Part shown: piece by piece, positions 26,401-35,344 of the stretch | Numbering within the stretch: position 1 is the stretch's first letter | Layout: every line of letters starts with the position of its first letter | Assembly: GCA_964444365.1 (NCBI GenBank) | Contig: CAYUHJ010000007.1 | Span: forward strand, 1-64,000 | Length of the DNA: 64,000 bases | From: CAYUHJ01 sp964444365 | GTDB taxonomy: Bacteria > Planctomycetota > Planctomycetia > Gemmatales > Gemmataceae | Direction: 5' to 3' | Program-made: the position numbers and the translations under genes | Notes under the pieces: generated by a model | Databases searched by the model: none | What the model saw: the letters and a program-made list of their open reading frames with translations, nothing else | What the model was told of the DNA's origin: nothing

Positions 26401-27934
26401 GACCGAGCAACTGAACTCCCTCGGGTACTACCCGTCGGCCCTCGCCCTCGTGGTCCGCGGCAGCACCCGCTACCACCCGAACTCGTCCTTCAAGCTGAAG
26501 AAGCCGGGCGAGGCGATGGGGGCGGGCGGCCCGGGCCTCAACCGCGACGGCCAGTTCGCGGTGGACCCGAAGAAGCCGGTCGACGGCCAGGGCTTCGTCA
26601 ACGCGAAGGAAGGGGCGAAGGCCATCGTCGCGAAGGCCGACAAGGACCCGCAGAAGCTCTGGAACGAGGCGTTCGACCGGGCCATCACCGACCCGAACCT
26701 CGTGGTGACGGCGGCCGACGTGCTGTTCGACGTGAAGGAGTACGGCCACGCGGTCGAGGCCATCAAGGCCGGGCTGCGGAAGGGCCGGGCGACGGGCGGC
26801 TGGGCGTTCGACGCCCTGAAGATCGCCCTCCAGTCGAACAAGGCCGCCCCGGCCGAAGTCGAACGGGCCGCCCTGTCCGCGGTGGACCTCGACCCGACGG
26901 ACGCCAAGGCGTTCCTGAAGGCCGCCAAGGCGGAAAGCGAACTCGGCCACGTCGAAGCCGCGGTCGCCTTCTGCAAGCGGGCCGCCGACATCGAGCCGAA
27001 CATGCCGAACCCCTACGCGAACGCCCTGGTGTACGCGGAACGGGCGACGGACGTGCAGGCCGACGTGGTCCACTGGGCGACGGAAAACCTCCTCCGCCGC
27101 GAGTGGAACGACGACGGCATCGACTACCACAAGCAGGCGGCCGAGCGGGCGAGCAAGATCGCCGCCCGGTTCGAGAAGGCCGGCAAGAAGGCCGACGCCG
27201 AGCGGCTGACCAAGGTGCTCACCGCCGAGAAGACCCGCGACATCGTCATCGAACTCCGGTGGCAGGGCGCGGCCGACCTCGACCTCGTGGTCGTCGAGCC
27301 GAGCGGGTCCACCTGCTCCGCGACGAGCAAGCGGACGACCGGCGGCGGCGTGCTGAAGTCCGACATCCTGGACCAGGCCGACGGCGAGCGGTCGGAAGTC
27401 TACGCGGCAGTCGAAGCGTTCTCCGGCTCCTACACGGTGAACGTGAAGTCGGCCCTGGGTCGTGCGGTCGGGAACAAGGCCCAACTCGTCGTCACCCGGT
27501 TCGACGGGACCGACAAGAAGGAAGTCTCCGTCCACACGATCGACCTGACCAAGCCGGCCCCGGTGAAAGTCACCCTGGACGGCGGCAGCCGGAAGGACCT
27601 GGCGACCATCCCGCAATCCGACGAAGCCGTCCGCAGCGTGGAGACGACCGCGGCCGAGAGCGGCCCGACCGGCATGAGCGCCGGGGCCGGGGCGGGGAGC
27701 ACGAACCTGCTGAACACGCCGACCGGCGTGAACACGGCGAAGGCCCTCCCGACCGTGAACCCGACCCTGGAGCAAAAGGTGGCGAGCGTCAGCCCGTCGC
27801 TGCCGGGGATGCGGGTCGCGACGACGCTGTCCGCGGACCGGTCGCAGTTCGTGATGAAGGCCAACACGGTGTTCGCCGGCCCGGCCAAGGACATCCCCCT
27901 GCCGAAGATCAACCTCCTGCCCGGTGCCGAATAA
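23459..27934 (+). CDS. giant multidomain exported protein: VWA, coiled coil, STN-like, Gly/Gln-rich, TPR-like, DUF2135-like
   Basis: A 1,491-residue protein with an N-terminal signal or anchor helix (residues 8-28). A von Willebrand A domain spans about residues 90-270, with a MIDAS motif DTSAS (101-105). A long helical region follows, then a secretin/TonB-short-N-terminus-like region (about 730-820; LSLKALLDTLRDKFQVPFF, VVLLDIDASYIVRPEYIEI). A Gly/Gln/Asn-rich low-complexity stretch covers about 845-945 with repeated GNLGG/QFG units. A TPR-like helical region occupies about 1020-1240, and a C-terminal beta domain (ELRWQGAADLDLVVVEPSG) resembles DUF2135. This suggests a metal-dependent adhesion or assembly protein of the envelope. 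Its partners are unknown. Confidence 0.75.
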   Translation: MTLVKRLRLLTGVLGLAATTAVIGTTVFGDVRSGKPAGSSEPAAARPDGAQLADELARTKFTHSPALAYKLRSGETVFAWQVKPALAAAPARPRDVLVMVDTSASQAGANLNRARVVLGTLAKDAGPDDRFDVWTANIDDASATRSLTQGFKPANSEAVAVAVARLAESEYGSGAVDLKAALEKSAAQFEGSGRQQIILYLGDGESAASKTPLTEQVRTDLGNRLADKDIAFFAVPIGVKLHPHNLHGFATLTGGAVVRVSEDLSTVKARTDAANALKASFDVPVLRTDKVAFGKDVVETFPTRLPPLRADRATLVVGKTKGDVAELTATVAGRVNGSKVSMTLKEALPKPEADNFFLNAMLHQWQNSASKDAPAILGADRALAMANEQFRLFRDEFMTQAVWAMNADRLDHAEKLFEAAAKIDPESGEVQAGARIIEKMRKGELTKDKLKATYEPGKKRLQEAGQPEPKQPAPGGAVPPAAAPDAAAIDRAKAAQAIQEQEFRVLVDETLRRSRRLLSSDPDNAYEDLKRQRDAVLGNDQLSERFRRVLTTDLEAAMREVSAKGGQIKRDLAAQRERVAAARQRLTEFDRQLTIDEQTRARIDAFKQLMQQARFELAYQEAQVMIQERVTRGQTVPPEAFAGYRIGQAATNLREALELRRIRQDRYLLTMMQVEKSFVPYPDEPPVHFPPAAVWKELTASRQARYTSSSIGADVPETMKRLQSILEGKRVNLETPLDGLSLKALLDTLRDKFQVPFFVREELFRAAGGGEDIMEKKFKLKSALNGVTLGSFLDVVLLDIDASYIVRPEYIEIVPKDVRLTEKQFRAFEVADLVIPIPNSVNQQALSQNLALFGAQLQFAGQAIGQAQQFGNLGGGAIGVGNQFGMGGAAGMGVLGGPGFNQMGQQANLGIGGGIFGVTGGQLGQFGNLGGQFGIQGGNQANILIDLIRTTVAYREWDDTFVGVTPTVNPETGETTGPVVPTEQLNSLGYYPSALALVVRGSTRYHPNSSFKLKKPGEAMGAGGPGLNRDGQFAVDPKKPVDGQGFVNAKEGAKAIVAKADKDPQKLWNEAFDRAITDPNLVVTAADVLFDVKEYGHAVEAIKAGLRKGRATGGWAFDALKIALQSNKAAPAEVERAALSAVDLDPTDAKAFLKAAKAESELGHVEAAVAFCKRAADIEPNMPNPYANALVYAERATDVQADVVHWATENLLRREWNDDGIDYHKQAAERASKIAARFEKAGKKADAERLTKVLTAEKTRDIVIELRWQGAADLDLVVVEPSGSTCSATSKRTTGGGVLKSDILDQADGERSEVYAAVEAFSGSYTVNVKSALGRAVGNKAQLVVTRFDGTDKKEVSVHTIDLTKPAPVKVTLDGGSRKDLATIPQSDEAVRSVETTAAESGPTGMSAGAGAGSTNLLNTPTGVNTAKALPTVNPTLEQKVASVSPSLPGMRVATTLSADRSQFVMKANTVFAGPAKDIPLPKINLLPGAE

Positions 27935-27955
27935 GCCCGAGCGGGACCGAATCCG

Positions 27956-27998
27956 ACACCGGGGCCGGGGTGGGAAACCACCCCGGCCCCGGTGTTTT
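27956..27998 (+). terminator. intrinsic terminator after the VWA gene
   Basis: An 18-bp perfect GC-rich stem (ACACCGGGGCCGGGGTGG with its complement) closed by a GAAA tetraloop and followed by TTT, 22 bases after the stop codon. Confidence 0.85.
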
Positions 27999-28215
27999 GC
28001 TGGCAGGGAAGCCGCGCCCTCTCATCACCTCTGGTCTGCATCGGATTGCCCGCACCGCGGCGAAGCCTCACCGAGTTTCCACTTGGGCACGGCGTTGCCG
28101 ACGCGGTTCACGACCCGGTCAACTCCCGGCACGGCGTCTGCTAGGTGTTTTCTTGCCGCTGACACGACCGGGATCAGCCCGGCCGGCTCTCCCACTTCCT
28201 TTCGGAGACCTCAAC

Positions 28216-28731
28216 ATGGCAACCGCAACCGCATATTCCACCGTGGTCGGGGTGTTCAACACGCGCGACGCCGCCGAACGCGCCGTCCGCGACCTGCGAG
28301 CCGCCGGCTACTCGGACGACCACATCGGCCTGATCGCCCGCAACGCGGACGGCACCACCTCGAAGGAGAACGGCAAGGGGGAAACGCTCGTCGACGAAGG
28401 GGCGATGCTCGGCGCGTCTGCCGGCGCGATCGGCGGGGCCCTTGTGGGGGCCGGCGTCGTCGCGGGGGTGATCCCCGTCGTCGGCCCGGTGCTCGCGATC
28501 GGCACGCTCGGCACGGTCCTGCTCAACGCCGTCGGCGGGGCCGCGATTGCCGGACTGGCGGGGGCGCTGATCGGCTGGGGCATTCCCGAAGAAGACGCCC
28601 GGTTTTACGAGGAGGAAGTGAAGGCCGGCCGCTTCCTGGTGACGGTCAACGCCGGCGACCGTTACGACCACGGCCGGTCGATCCTGGACCGGAACGGCGC
28701 GTACGACCGCCTGACCCGGCCCGAGATGTGA
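28216..28731 (+). CDS. general stress protein 17M-like protein (GlsB/YmdB-type glycine-zipper)
   Basis: A 171-residue protein. The N-terminal part (VVGVFNTRDAAERAVRDLRAAGYSDD) is the alpha/beta module found in 'general stress protein 17M' proteins. The middle (about residues 60-120) is a Gly/Ala-rich hydrophobic segment with glycine-zipper spacing (GAIGGALVGAGVVAGVIPV). The C-terminal part (YEEEVKAGRFLVTVNAGD) completes the fold. ATG 28216 has CGGAG eight bases upstream. Its stop is only four bases from the stop of the convergent DUF1501 gene. Stress association is by family only. Confidence 0.75.
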   Translation: MATATAYSTVVGVFNTRDAAERAVRDLRAAGYSDDHIGLIARNADGTTSKENGKGETLVDEGAMLGASAGAIGGALVGAGVVAGVIPVVGPVLAIGTLGTVLLNAVGGAAIAGLAGALIGWGIPEEDARFYEEEVKAGRFLVTVNAGDRYDHGRSILDRNGAYDRLTRPEM

Positions 28732-28735
28732 CGGC

Positions 28736-30136
28736 TCACGCCAGAATTTCTTTCACCACCCGGCCGTGGACGTCGGTCAGCCGGTAGTCCCGGCCGGAGT
28801 GGCGGAAGGTGAGCTTTTCGTGATCCAGCCCCATCTGATGCAGAATCGTCGCATGTAAGTCGTGGACGTGAACCTTGTCTTCAACCGCGTGCCAGCCGAA
28901 CTCGTCCGTCTTGCCGAACGTCATTCCGCCTTTGATGCCGCCGCCGGCCATCCACATCGTGAACCCGAACGGGTGGTGCTCGCGGCCGTCGTTCCCTTCC
29001 GCCGTCGGCGTGCGGCCGAACTCGCCGCCCCAGAGCACGAGCGTGTCGTTGAGAAGCCCGCGCTGTTTCAGATCTTTCAACAGCCCGGCGATGGGCTTGT
29101 CGGTGGCCGCGCAGTTGGCCGGCAGTTCCGTCTTGAGCCCGCCGTGTTGATCCCACAGCTGGCAGCTCGACCGTTTCGACGTGGCCGTGTGATACACCTG
29201 GATGCACCGCACGTCCCGCTCCGCGAGCCGCCGGGCGAGCAGGCACTGCTTGCCGAAGATCTCGGTGGTCTTGTCGTCGAGCCCGTACAGCTTCCGCGTT
29301 TCTGCGGTTTCCTTGGTCAAATTGAACGCCTCGGGCGCTTCCTTCTGCATCCGGTACGCGAGTTCAAATGACTCGATCCGGGCCGCGAGGGCGGAGTCGT
29401 CTTGCCGGCGGTCGCGGTGGAGGGCGTTGAGGGCTTTCAGGGCGTCGAGTTGGGCGCGTTGCCGGTCGAGGTTCGCGCCGGTCGCGGGGAGGTTGTCGAT
29501 CGGCTTGTTCATGTCGGCGACGAGGGTGCCCTGGAAGGCGGCGGGCAGGAAGCTGGACGACCACAGCGGCGCGCCCTGGGCCGGTTGCGCGGGGCTGAGC
29601 ACGACGAACCCCGGCAGATTCTGGTTCACGCTGCCGAGCCCGTAGAGCAGCCAGGAGCCGAGGCTCGGCCGGGAGAACGCCTGCTCCCCGGTGTTCATCT
29701 GCAGGCACGCGCCGTTGTGATTGATGTTGTCCGCATACATGCCGCGGATCACGCACAGGTCGTCAATACAAGTTGCGACATGCGGGAAGAGTTCGCTCAC
29801 TTCAATGCCGCTGTTGCCGTGCTTCTGGAACTTGAACGGCGATTGCAACAGGTTGCTCGTCTTCGTGCGGACGAGCTTGGGCTGCTCGAACGGTAGCGGC
29901 TTGCCGTTCATTTCCGCGAGCTTCGGCTTCGGGTCGAACGTGTCGACGTGGCTCGGCCCGCCGGACATGAACAGGAAGATGACCCGCTTAGCCTTCGCCG
30001 GAAAGTGCGGCGTTTTGACGGCAAGTGGGTTGTCGGCCGCGGCCCGGCTTTCCTGGGCAATCACGTTCGCGAGGCCGATCATCCCGAAGCCGTTGGCGAA
30101 CGTGCGTAGCGCGTCGCGGCGGGTGGATGGGAGCAT
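28736..30136 (-). CDS. DUF1501 domain protein
   Basis: A 466-residue exported protein. The leader is Tat-like (STRRDALRTFANGFGMIG). Family blocks: KRVIFLFMSGGPSHVDTFDP, FSRPSLGSWLLYGLGS, GKQCLLARRLAERDVRCIQV, LVLWGGEFGRTPTAEGND, HPFGFTMWMAGGGIKGG, HVHDLHATILHQMGLDHEKL, near the end RHSGRDYRLTDVHG. More similar to the copy at 3209 than to the one at 13048. Second gene of a leftward pair with the PSD1 gene that ends at 30295. Role unknown. Confidence 0.88.
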   Translation of the reverse strand: MLPSTRRDALRTFANGFGMIGLANVIAQESRAAADNPLAVKTPHFPAKAKRVIFLFMSGGPSHVDTFDPKPKLAEMNGKPLPFEQPKLVRTKTSNLLQSPFKFQKHGNSGIEVSELFPHVATCIDDLCVIRGMYADNINHNGACLQMNTGEQAFSRPSLGSWLLYGLGSVNQNLPGFVVLSPAQPAQGAPLWSSSFLPAAFQGTLVADMNKPIDNLPATGANLDRQRAQLDALKALNALHRDRRQDDSALAARIESFELAYRMQKEAPEAFNLTKETAETRKLYGLDDKTTEIFGKQCLLARRLAERDVRCIQVYHTATSKRSSCQLWDQHGGLKTELPANCAATDKPIAGLLKDLKQRGLLNDTLVLWGGEFGRTPTAEGNDGREHHPFGFTMWMAGGGIKGGMTFGKTDEFGWHAVEDKVHVHDLHATILHQMGLDHEKLTFRHSGRDYRLTDVHGRVVKEILA

Positions 30137-30158
30137 GGCAGATCCTTGTATTGAATCG

Positions 30159-30291
30159 GTTCCCCTCTCCCCGTTGAGGAGAGGGGTTAGGGGTGAGGGG
30201 TTTGACTCCAGCCCGTTGACCTCGCTGATACAGGTCTGAGGTTAGCCCCTTACCCCCGCCCCTCTCCCCAACGGGGAGAGGGGAGAAGATT
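30159..30291. repeat. inverted pair of palindromic repeats between PSD1 and DUF1501
   Basis: Same architecture as 4647-4774. Unit one (about 30163-30201) is CCCCTCTCCCC/GGAGAGGGG with an AGGGGTGAGGGG tail; unit two (about 30246-30287) reads CCCCTTACCCCC and then CCCCTCTCCCC/GGGGAGAGGGG. It occupies exactly the intercistronic gap of the second PSD1-DUF1501 pair of the same gene order. Confidence 0.8.
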
Positions 30292-30294
30292 CGT

Positions 30295-33006
30295 TCAATC
30301 CAGATACATGAACTCGTTCGCACACACCAGTACCTTGCACAACCCTTCCCAGCCGCCGCCCGCCTTCAAGAATCCGGTCGCAATCTTCTCTTCGTCCGCG
30401 GTCGGCGGTCGGCCGTACAGCAACCGGTACGCGAACGCCAGCCGTGCGGACTCGTCCTTCCCGGACGCTTCCACGCGCTTCGCCAGTTCTTTCACGCGGG
30501 CGGCGACGAACGGGTGGTTGAGCAGGAACAACGCCTGCGGCGCGACCGTGGACACGGTCCGCTTGTCTGTCGGGGCGGTGTTGTCGGCCACGTCGAAGAG
30601 CGGGCCGAAGCCGGTGCGGTCGGAGCGGATCGTCGTGATGTACAGCGTCCGCCGCGGGCTGTTGAAGTCGCGTACGCTCGGCCCGCCGGGCTTCGGGTCG
30701 AGCGTGCCGGCGACCGCGAGCAGGGCGTCCCGCAGGGGTTCGCTTTCGAGGCGACGCCGGGGGAAGCGGCCGAGGAGGCGGTTTTCGGGGTCCGCTTTCG
30801 CGGTCGCCGGGTCGCCGTCGGCCGCTTGCTGGTAGGTCGCTGAGAGCAGGATGCGGCGGTGCAGGGCCTTCATGCTCCAGCCGTCCTCGACGAACCGAGT
30901 CGCGAGCCAGTCGAGCAGTTCCGGGTGCGACGGCTTTTCGCCGAGCCGGCCGAAGTTGCTCGGGGTGCGGACGAGCCCCTCGCCGAAGTGGTACTGCCAG
31001 ATCCGGTTCGCCATCACGCGGGCGGTGAGGGGGTTTTCCTTGCGCGCAAGCCACTCGGTCAGTTCGAGCCGGCCGCTCCCCGTGCGGATGCTCGGCTGGG
31101 CGGGGCCGGCGAGGATCGTCGGAAACCGGCGGGGGACCAGGGTTCCGAGGCGGTCGTACCGGCCGCGGATGTGGACCTTCACGTCGTGGGTGCCGGCGTG
31201 CGGGCTGCCGGGGACGCCGCCTTCCTGTGCCCCGTGGGCGTACGGGCCGGTGTACTTCACCGCGCCGCCGGTCAGCTCCTCGGCGGACCAGGCACCCGCC
31301 TTCGCCTCGCGGTCCGGCATCGCCTTCAGCCAGTCGGCGGCGAAGTCCCACGTCTGGTCCTTGCCGGAGACGACGAGCGTGACCCCGGTCGCGTCGCAGG
31401 AGTACTCGGCGTTCCGCTTCACGACGAGTTCGAGGCGGTCGCCGCTGCCGACCGTCACCGCCACGTCCGCGAACTTCGCGGCCTTCCCGTTCCCGACACT
31501 GCCCCCGCCGAGGGACTTCGACTTGCCCTTGGCGGCGACGTGTCGCAGTTCCCAGGCGAACCCGTCGCCGCAGGTCGGGTCGAAGTCGGTCAGTTGCCCG
31601 CTGATCTTCACGTCACCCGCGGTCGGGGCCGTCCATACCGCAGCCACGTCGGTGGCCGGCCCGGGGTGGAGGGCGACGGTTTTTGGCGGCATCGTGATCG
31701 TCTGCAGCACGGCCTCCGCGTCGGACCCGTTCGCGAGGAGGTTGGGGCATTCCGGGTTCCCCCGCCAGACGACGACCGGCGTCTTGGCCGCCGTCACCCG
31801 CTTCGCCAGCACGACGGCGGCGGGGGTCGGGGGCGGCAGGGGTTCCAGCGGGATCTTCAGCATCGGCGGGCCGTTCGTCTTCGGGCCGACGTTCGCCAGG
31901 ATGTGCGTGCTGAAGAAGATGCCGGCGAGGCCGTAGTAGTCTTCCGTGCTGAACGGGTCGAACTTGTGGTCGTGGCACCGGGCGCAGGCGAGCGTCACCC
32001 CGAGGACCGTGCGGCCGAGCAGGTCGACCTGATCGTCGGCGATGTCGGTCAGCAGTTTCTCCTTGTCCGAGTCGCCGCCGCCCCAGTTGCCGAGGGCGAG
32101 CACCCCGGTGGCGACGACCTTGTCCGGGTCGCGGCCGGTGCGAGCGGAGATGACATCCCCGGCGAACTGGTGGGCGAGGAAGTCGCTGTACGGCAGGTCG
32201 CGGTTGAAGCCGTTCACCACCCAGTCGCGGTACCGCCAGGCGTCCGGGACGTCCGTTTCTCCGCCGATGCCGCGGGCGTCGAACGAGTCGGTGTACCGCA
32301 CGAGGTCGAGCCAGTGCCGGCCCCAGCGTTCGCCGTACCGGGGGGAGGCGAGCAGTCGGTCGACGAGTTGCTTCACCCCCGCGTCGCGGTCTTTCGCACA
32401 CGCGGCGACGAACGCCTCGACCTCGTCCGGCGTCGGCGGCAGGCCGGTCAGGTCGAACGTCATCCGGCGGATCAACGCCCGCGGTTCCGCGGGGGGTGCG
32501 GGCGGGAGGTTCTTCGCCTCCAGACCGGCGAGGATGAACTTGTCGAGGTCGGACTTCGCCCAGCCGCCGGTTTTCACGGCCGGGGCCGGGGGGTTCGCGG
32601 TCGGCCGGTACGCCCACCAGTTGCGGTCCTCGTCGGTGATGGCGAACGTCTTCCGCACCTTCGCGGGGCCGCCGGCGTCGGGCCAGGGGAAGCCGGCATT
32701 CGCCCACTTCTCGAAGACGGCGATCTCCGCGGCGGAGAGTTTCCCCTTCGGCGGCATCTTCAGGTCGCCGTCGTATTTCACCGCCTTCAGCAGCAGGCCG
32801 GTGTCCGCCCCGCTGTCCCCGCCGGCGAGCAGGGACGCGCGGTCGGTCAACCGCAACCCGCCCTTCGCCTTCGTGTCGTCGTGACACGACTGGCACTTCT
32901 CGACCAACAGCGGCCGCACGTCCTTCTCGAAGAAGTCCGCTCCGTCCGCCATCGCCGGGGACGGAAGGGCGAGTACCGCGGCCGCAAGCAGGTGGGGCAG
33001 TCGCAT
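30295..33006 (-). CDS. PSD1/DUF1549/DUF1553 cytochrome-like protein
   Basis: A 903-residue exported protein. Signal peptide 1-20 (ending SPAMA), then a cytochrome-like CQSCH (C38-C41-H42), DUF1549 (LIRRMTFDLTGLPPTPDE; GERWGRHWLDLVRYTDS), CARCHDHKFDPF, a central beta-rich insertion (about residues 460-590) with a carbohydrate-binding-like look, and DUF1553 (NPLTARVMANRIWQYHFG; RRTLYITTIRSDR). ATG 33006 starts the signal. A longer frame to 33036 lacks a signal-like start. First gene of the leftward pair with the DUF1501 gene. Function unknown; heme binding by CxxCH is possible but unproven. Confidence 0.88.
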   Translation of the reverse strand: MRLPHLLAAAVLALPSPAMADGADFFEKDVRPLLVEKCQSCHDDTKAKGGLRLTDRASLLAGGDSGADTGLLLKAVKYDGDLKMPPKGKLSAAEIAVFEKWANAGFPWPDAGGPAKVRKTFAITDEDRNWWAYRPTANPPAPAVKTGGWAKSDLDKFILAGLEAKNLPPAPPAEPRALIRRMTFDLTGLPPTPDEVEAFVAACAKDRDAGVKQLVDRLLASPRYGERWGRHWLDLVRYTDSFDARGIGGETDVPDAWRYRDWVVNGFNRDLPYSDFLAHQFAGDVISARTGRDPDKVVATGVLALGNWGGGDSDKEKLLTDIADDQVDLLGRTVLGVTLACARCHDHKFDPFSTEDYYGLAGIFFSTHILANVGPKTNGPPMLKIPLEPLPPPTPAAVVLAKRVTAAKTPVVVWRGNPECPNLLANGSDAEAVLQTITMPPKTVALHPGPATDVAAVWTAPTAGDVKISGQLTDFDPTCGDGFAWELRHVAAKGKSKSLGGGSVGNGKAAKFADVAVTVGSGDRLELVVKRNAEYSCDATGVTLVVSGKDQTWDFAADWLKAMPDREAKAGAWSAEELTGGAVKYTGPYAHGAQEGGVPGSPHAGTHDVKVHIRGRYDRLGTLVPRRFPTILAGPAQPSIRTGSGRLELTEWLARKENPLTARVMANRIWQYHFGEGLVRTPSNFGRLGEKPSHPELLDWLATRFVEDGWSMKALHRRILLSATYQQAADGDPATAKADPENRLLGRFPRRRLESEPLRDALLAVAGTLDPKPGGPSVRDFNSPRRTLYITTIRSDRTGFGPLFDVADNTAPTDKRTVSTVAPQALFLLNHPFVAARVKELAKRVEASGKDESARLAFAYRLLYGRPPTADEEKIATGFLKAGGGWEGLCKVLVCANEFMYLD

Positions 33007-33186
33007 GGCGGGTCCGGCTCGGAAGTGGGACGACATTCGCGGCAGGAGGCAACTGTCGACAGTTTAGCGGCAGGGCGACTACGGGTGCAAGTCTTTTTTC
33101 GTCGGACGCCCGATTTCCCCCTCACGCTCGTCTCATCGGCGGCGGGATAACATCCGGTTGCCCGCACCCCTTCCCGGAGTTTTGCC

Positions 33187-33849
33187 ATGTCTCGTCCGCA
33201 GTCCCGCGGCGGCCGCCGGTGGTTCCTGAGTCGCTCGGCGGCTGCCGGTGCGGTCTTGCTCACCACCCGCGGCGCGTTCGCCGAGGAACTCGCCCGCACG
33301 CCGAAGCAGACCGAAGGCCCGTTCTACCCGGACAAGTTGCCGCTCGACACGGACAACGACCTGCTCGTCATCAACGACGCGCTCACGCCGGCCGTCGGGG
33401 AGGTCACGCACCTGACCGGGAAAATCCTCGACGCGAAGGGCAACCCGCTGAAAAACGCCGTCGTCGAGATCTGGCAGTGCGACGGCAAGGGCGTATACCT
33501 GCACACCGCGGACAGCAAGAACAAGAAGCCGGACGCGAACTTCCAGGGGTTCGGCCGGTTCGTAACCGGGTCGAAGGGGGAGTATTACTTCCGCACCATC
33601 AAGCCCGTCCCGTACCCCGGCCGGACGCCGCACATTCACGTGAAGGTGAAGCAGGGCGGCAAGGAACTGCTCACGACCCAGCTGTACATCAAGGGCCACG
33701 CCGGGAACGAGAAGGACGGCATTTACCGGTCGCTGAAGGGGAAGGACCGCGACGCACTCTCGGTGGAGTTCGCCGCGGTCAAGGAGTCGAAGGTCGGCGA
33801 ACTCGCTGCGAACTTCGACGTCGTCCTCGGGATCACGCCCGCGGAATAA
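33187..33849 (+). CDS. intradiol ring-cleavage dioxygenase-like protein, exported
   Basis: A 220-residue protein. The start has a Tat-like leader (RRWFLSRSAAAGAVLLTT) ending near residue 30. The mature part has intradiol dioxygenase signatures: TEGPFYPDKLP, VVEIWQCDGKGVYLH, and YYFRTIKPVPYPGRTPHIHVKV-type sequence holding the Tyr and two His expected to bind non-heme Fe(III). These enzymes cleave catechols between the hydroxyls. Secreted versions occur in planctomycetes, and their substrates are not known. Transcribed divergently from the PSD1 gene. Confidence 0.82.
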   Translation: MSRPQSRGGRRWFLSRSAAAGAVLLTTRGAFAEELARTPKQTEGPFYPDKLPLDTDNDLLVINDALTPAVGEVTHLTGKILDAKGNPLKNAVVEIWQCDGKGVYLHTADSKNKKPDANFQGFGRFVTGSKGEYYFRTIKPVPYPGRTPHIHVKVKQGGKELLTTQLYIKGHAGNEKDGIYRSLKGKDRDALSVEFAAVKESKVGELAANFDVVLGITPAE

Positions 33850-33892
33850 GCGCACGCGGACCCGTGGCGGGCGGCCCGGTGTCGGCGGCCCC

Positions 33893-35344
33893 TCAGCGCG
33901 GCGACCACCGCAGGACCGGTTCCTTCGCCGCCTTCACCTCGTCCGGCCGGCAGACGACGTGCGTGTGCGGCGCGGTGCGAAGGGATTCGGGGTCCTCCCC
34001 CTTGATCTTCAGCAGCGTGTCCGCGAAGGCGTCGAGTGTCTCCTTGCTCTCCGTTTCGGTCGGCTCCATCATCATCGCCTCCGGCACGACGAGCGGGAAA
34101 TAGACCGTCGGGGCGTGGAAGCCGTAATCGAGCAACCGCTTCGCCACGTCCATCGCCCGCACTTTTTTCTCCCGCACCAGTGACCGGGCGGACGCCACGA
34201 ACTCGTGCATACACGGTCCGGGGTGCGGGACATCATAACCTTCCGCGACCCGGCTTCGCAGGTAGTTCGCATTCAACACGGCCTGTTCGCTGACATCCTT
34301 CAACCCGTCCGGCCCCAGCGTCCGGATATAGCAATAGCCGCGGAACAGGATGCCGATAGTGCCGAAGAACGACCGCACCCGGCCGATGGATTTCGGCTCG
34401 GAGTAGTTCAGCTTGAACCGGTCGCCGTCCTTCGCCACCCGCGGGACGGGCAGGTACGGGGCGAGGAAGTCTCGCACGGCGATCGGGCCTGAGCCCGGGC
34501 CGCCGCCGCCGTGCGGCCCGGTGAAGGTTTTGTGGACGTTGTAGTGCTGCATGTCCGCGCCGAAGTCGCCGGGGCGGGTGATGCCCAGGATCGCATTCAT
34601 GTTCGCGCCGTCCAGGTACACGAGCCCGCCGTGGTCGTGCAATAGCTTTGTGATGGCGGAGATTTGCGTCTCGAACAAACCCAATGTATTGGGGTTGGTA
34701 ATCATGAAAACGCCGACCTTGTCGTCGAGCTTGGACTTCAGATCTTCGAGGTCGACGAGCCCGTTCGCGCCGCTCTTCACGGTGACAGTGTCGAACCCGG
34801 CGAGGGCCGCGGACGCGGGGTTGGTGCCGTGCGCGGAGTCGGGAACGAGCACCTTTTTGCGGTGCGTTTGGCCCTTATCTCGGAAGTAGGCGGCCGCGAC
34901 GAACAATGCCGCGAGTTCCCCCTGCGCCCCCGCCGCGGGTTGCAGCGACACGGCCGGCAGCCCGGAGATTTCGGCCAGGTACTCTTGCATCCCGTACAGG
35001 AGTTCGAGCATCCCCTGGATGGTATCGTCATGTTGAAGCGGATGCAGGTTCGCGAACCCCGGCAACCCGCCGAGCCGCTCGTGCCTCTTGGGGTTGTACT
35101 TCATGGTACACGACCCCAACGGGTAAAAGTTGGTGTCGATGCTCATGTTGCGCGTCGACAGGTTGTTGAAGTGGCGGATGAGGTCAATTTCCCCTACCTC
35201 CGGCAAGGGCGGCGGCGCGTCCGCCCGGTGTTGGGCGGGGATCGCCGCCCCCGCCTCCGGCACGTCACACGCCGGCAGCCTGTGACACCGCCGGCCGGGG
35301 CGGGAGAGTTCAAAGACTAGTTCGGTGGATTGGGTGTTGTTCAT
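33893..35344 (-). CDS. gcvPB: glycine dehydrogenase (decarboxylating) subunit 2, P-protein beta
   Basis: A 483-residue subunit of the PLP-dependent P-protein, which decarboxylates glycine and passes the aminomethyl group to lipoyl-GcvH. Conserved blocks are present: LSTRNMSIDTNFYPLGSCTMKYNP, VSLQPAAGAQGELAAL, DSAHGTNPASAALAGF, NPNTLGLFE, DGANMNAILG and the PLP-lysine motif HKTFTGPHGGGGPGSGP (Lys272). The ATG at 35344 overlaps the upstream stop as ATGA, so translation is coupled to the TIGR02996/SUKH-like gene. It is the last gene of the leftward polycistron; its partner subunit GcvPA is seven genes away. Confidence 0.94.
   Translation of the reverse strand: MNNTQSTELVFELSRPGRRCHRLPACDVPEAGAAIPAQHRADAPPPLPEVGEIDLIRHFNNLSTRNMSIDTNFYPLGSCTMKYNPKRHERLGGLPGFANLHPLQHDDTIQGMLELLYGMQEYLAEISGLPAVSLQPAAGAQGELAALFVAAAYFRDKGQTHRKKVLVPDSAHGTNPASAALAGFDTVTVKSGANGLVDLEDLKSKLDDKVGVFMITNPNTLGLFETQISAITKLLHDHGGLVYLDGANMNAILGITRPGDFGADMQHYNVHKTFTGPHGGGGPGSGPIAVRDFLAPYLPVPRVAKDGDRFKLNYSEPKSIGRVRSFFGTIGILFRGYCYIRTLGPDGLKDVSEQAVLNANYLRSRVAEGYDVPHPGPCMHEFVASARSLVREKKVRAMDVAKRLLDYGFHAPTVYFPLVVPEAMMMEPTETESKETLDAFADTLLKIKGEDPESLRTAPHTHVVCRPDEVKAAKEPVLRWSPR

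Noticed and set aside
23111..27775. A 1,554-codon open frame on the minus strand opposite the VWA gene
   Set aside because: It is antisense to a well-supported gene. Its composition (repeated Arg/Gly/Val/His-rich low complexity, no domain) is what high-GC codon bias gives on the opposite strand.
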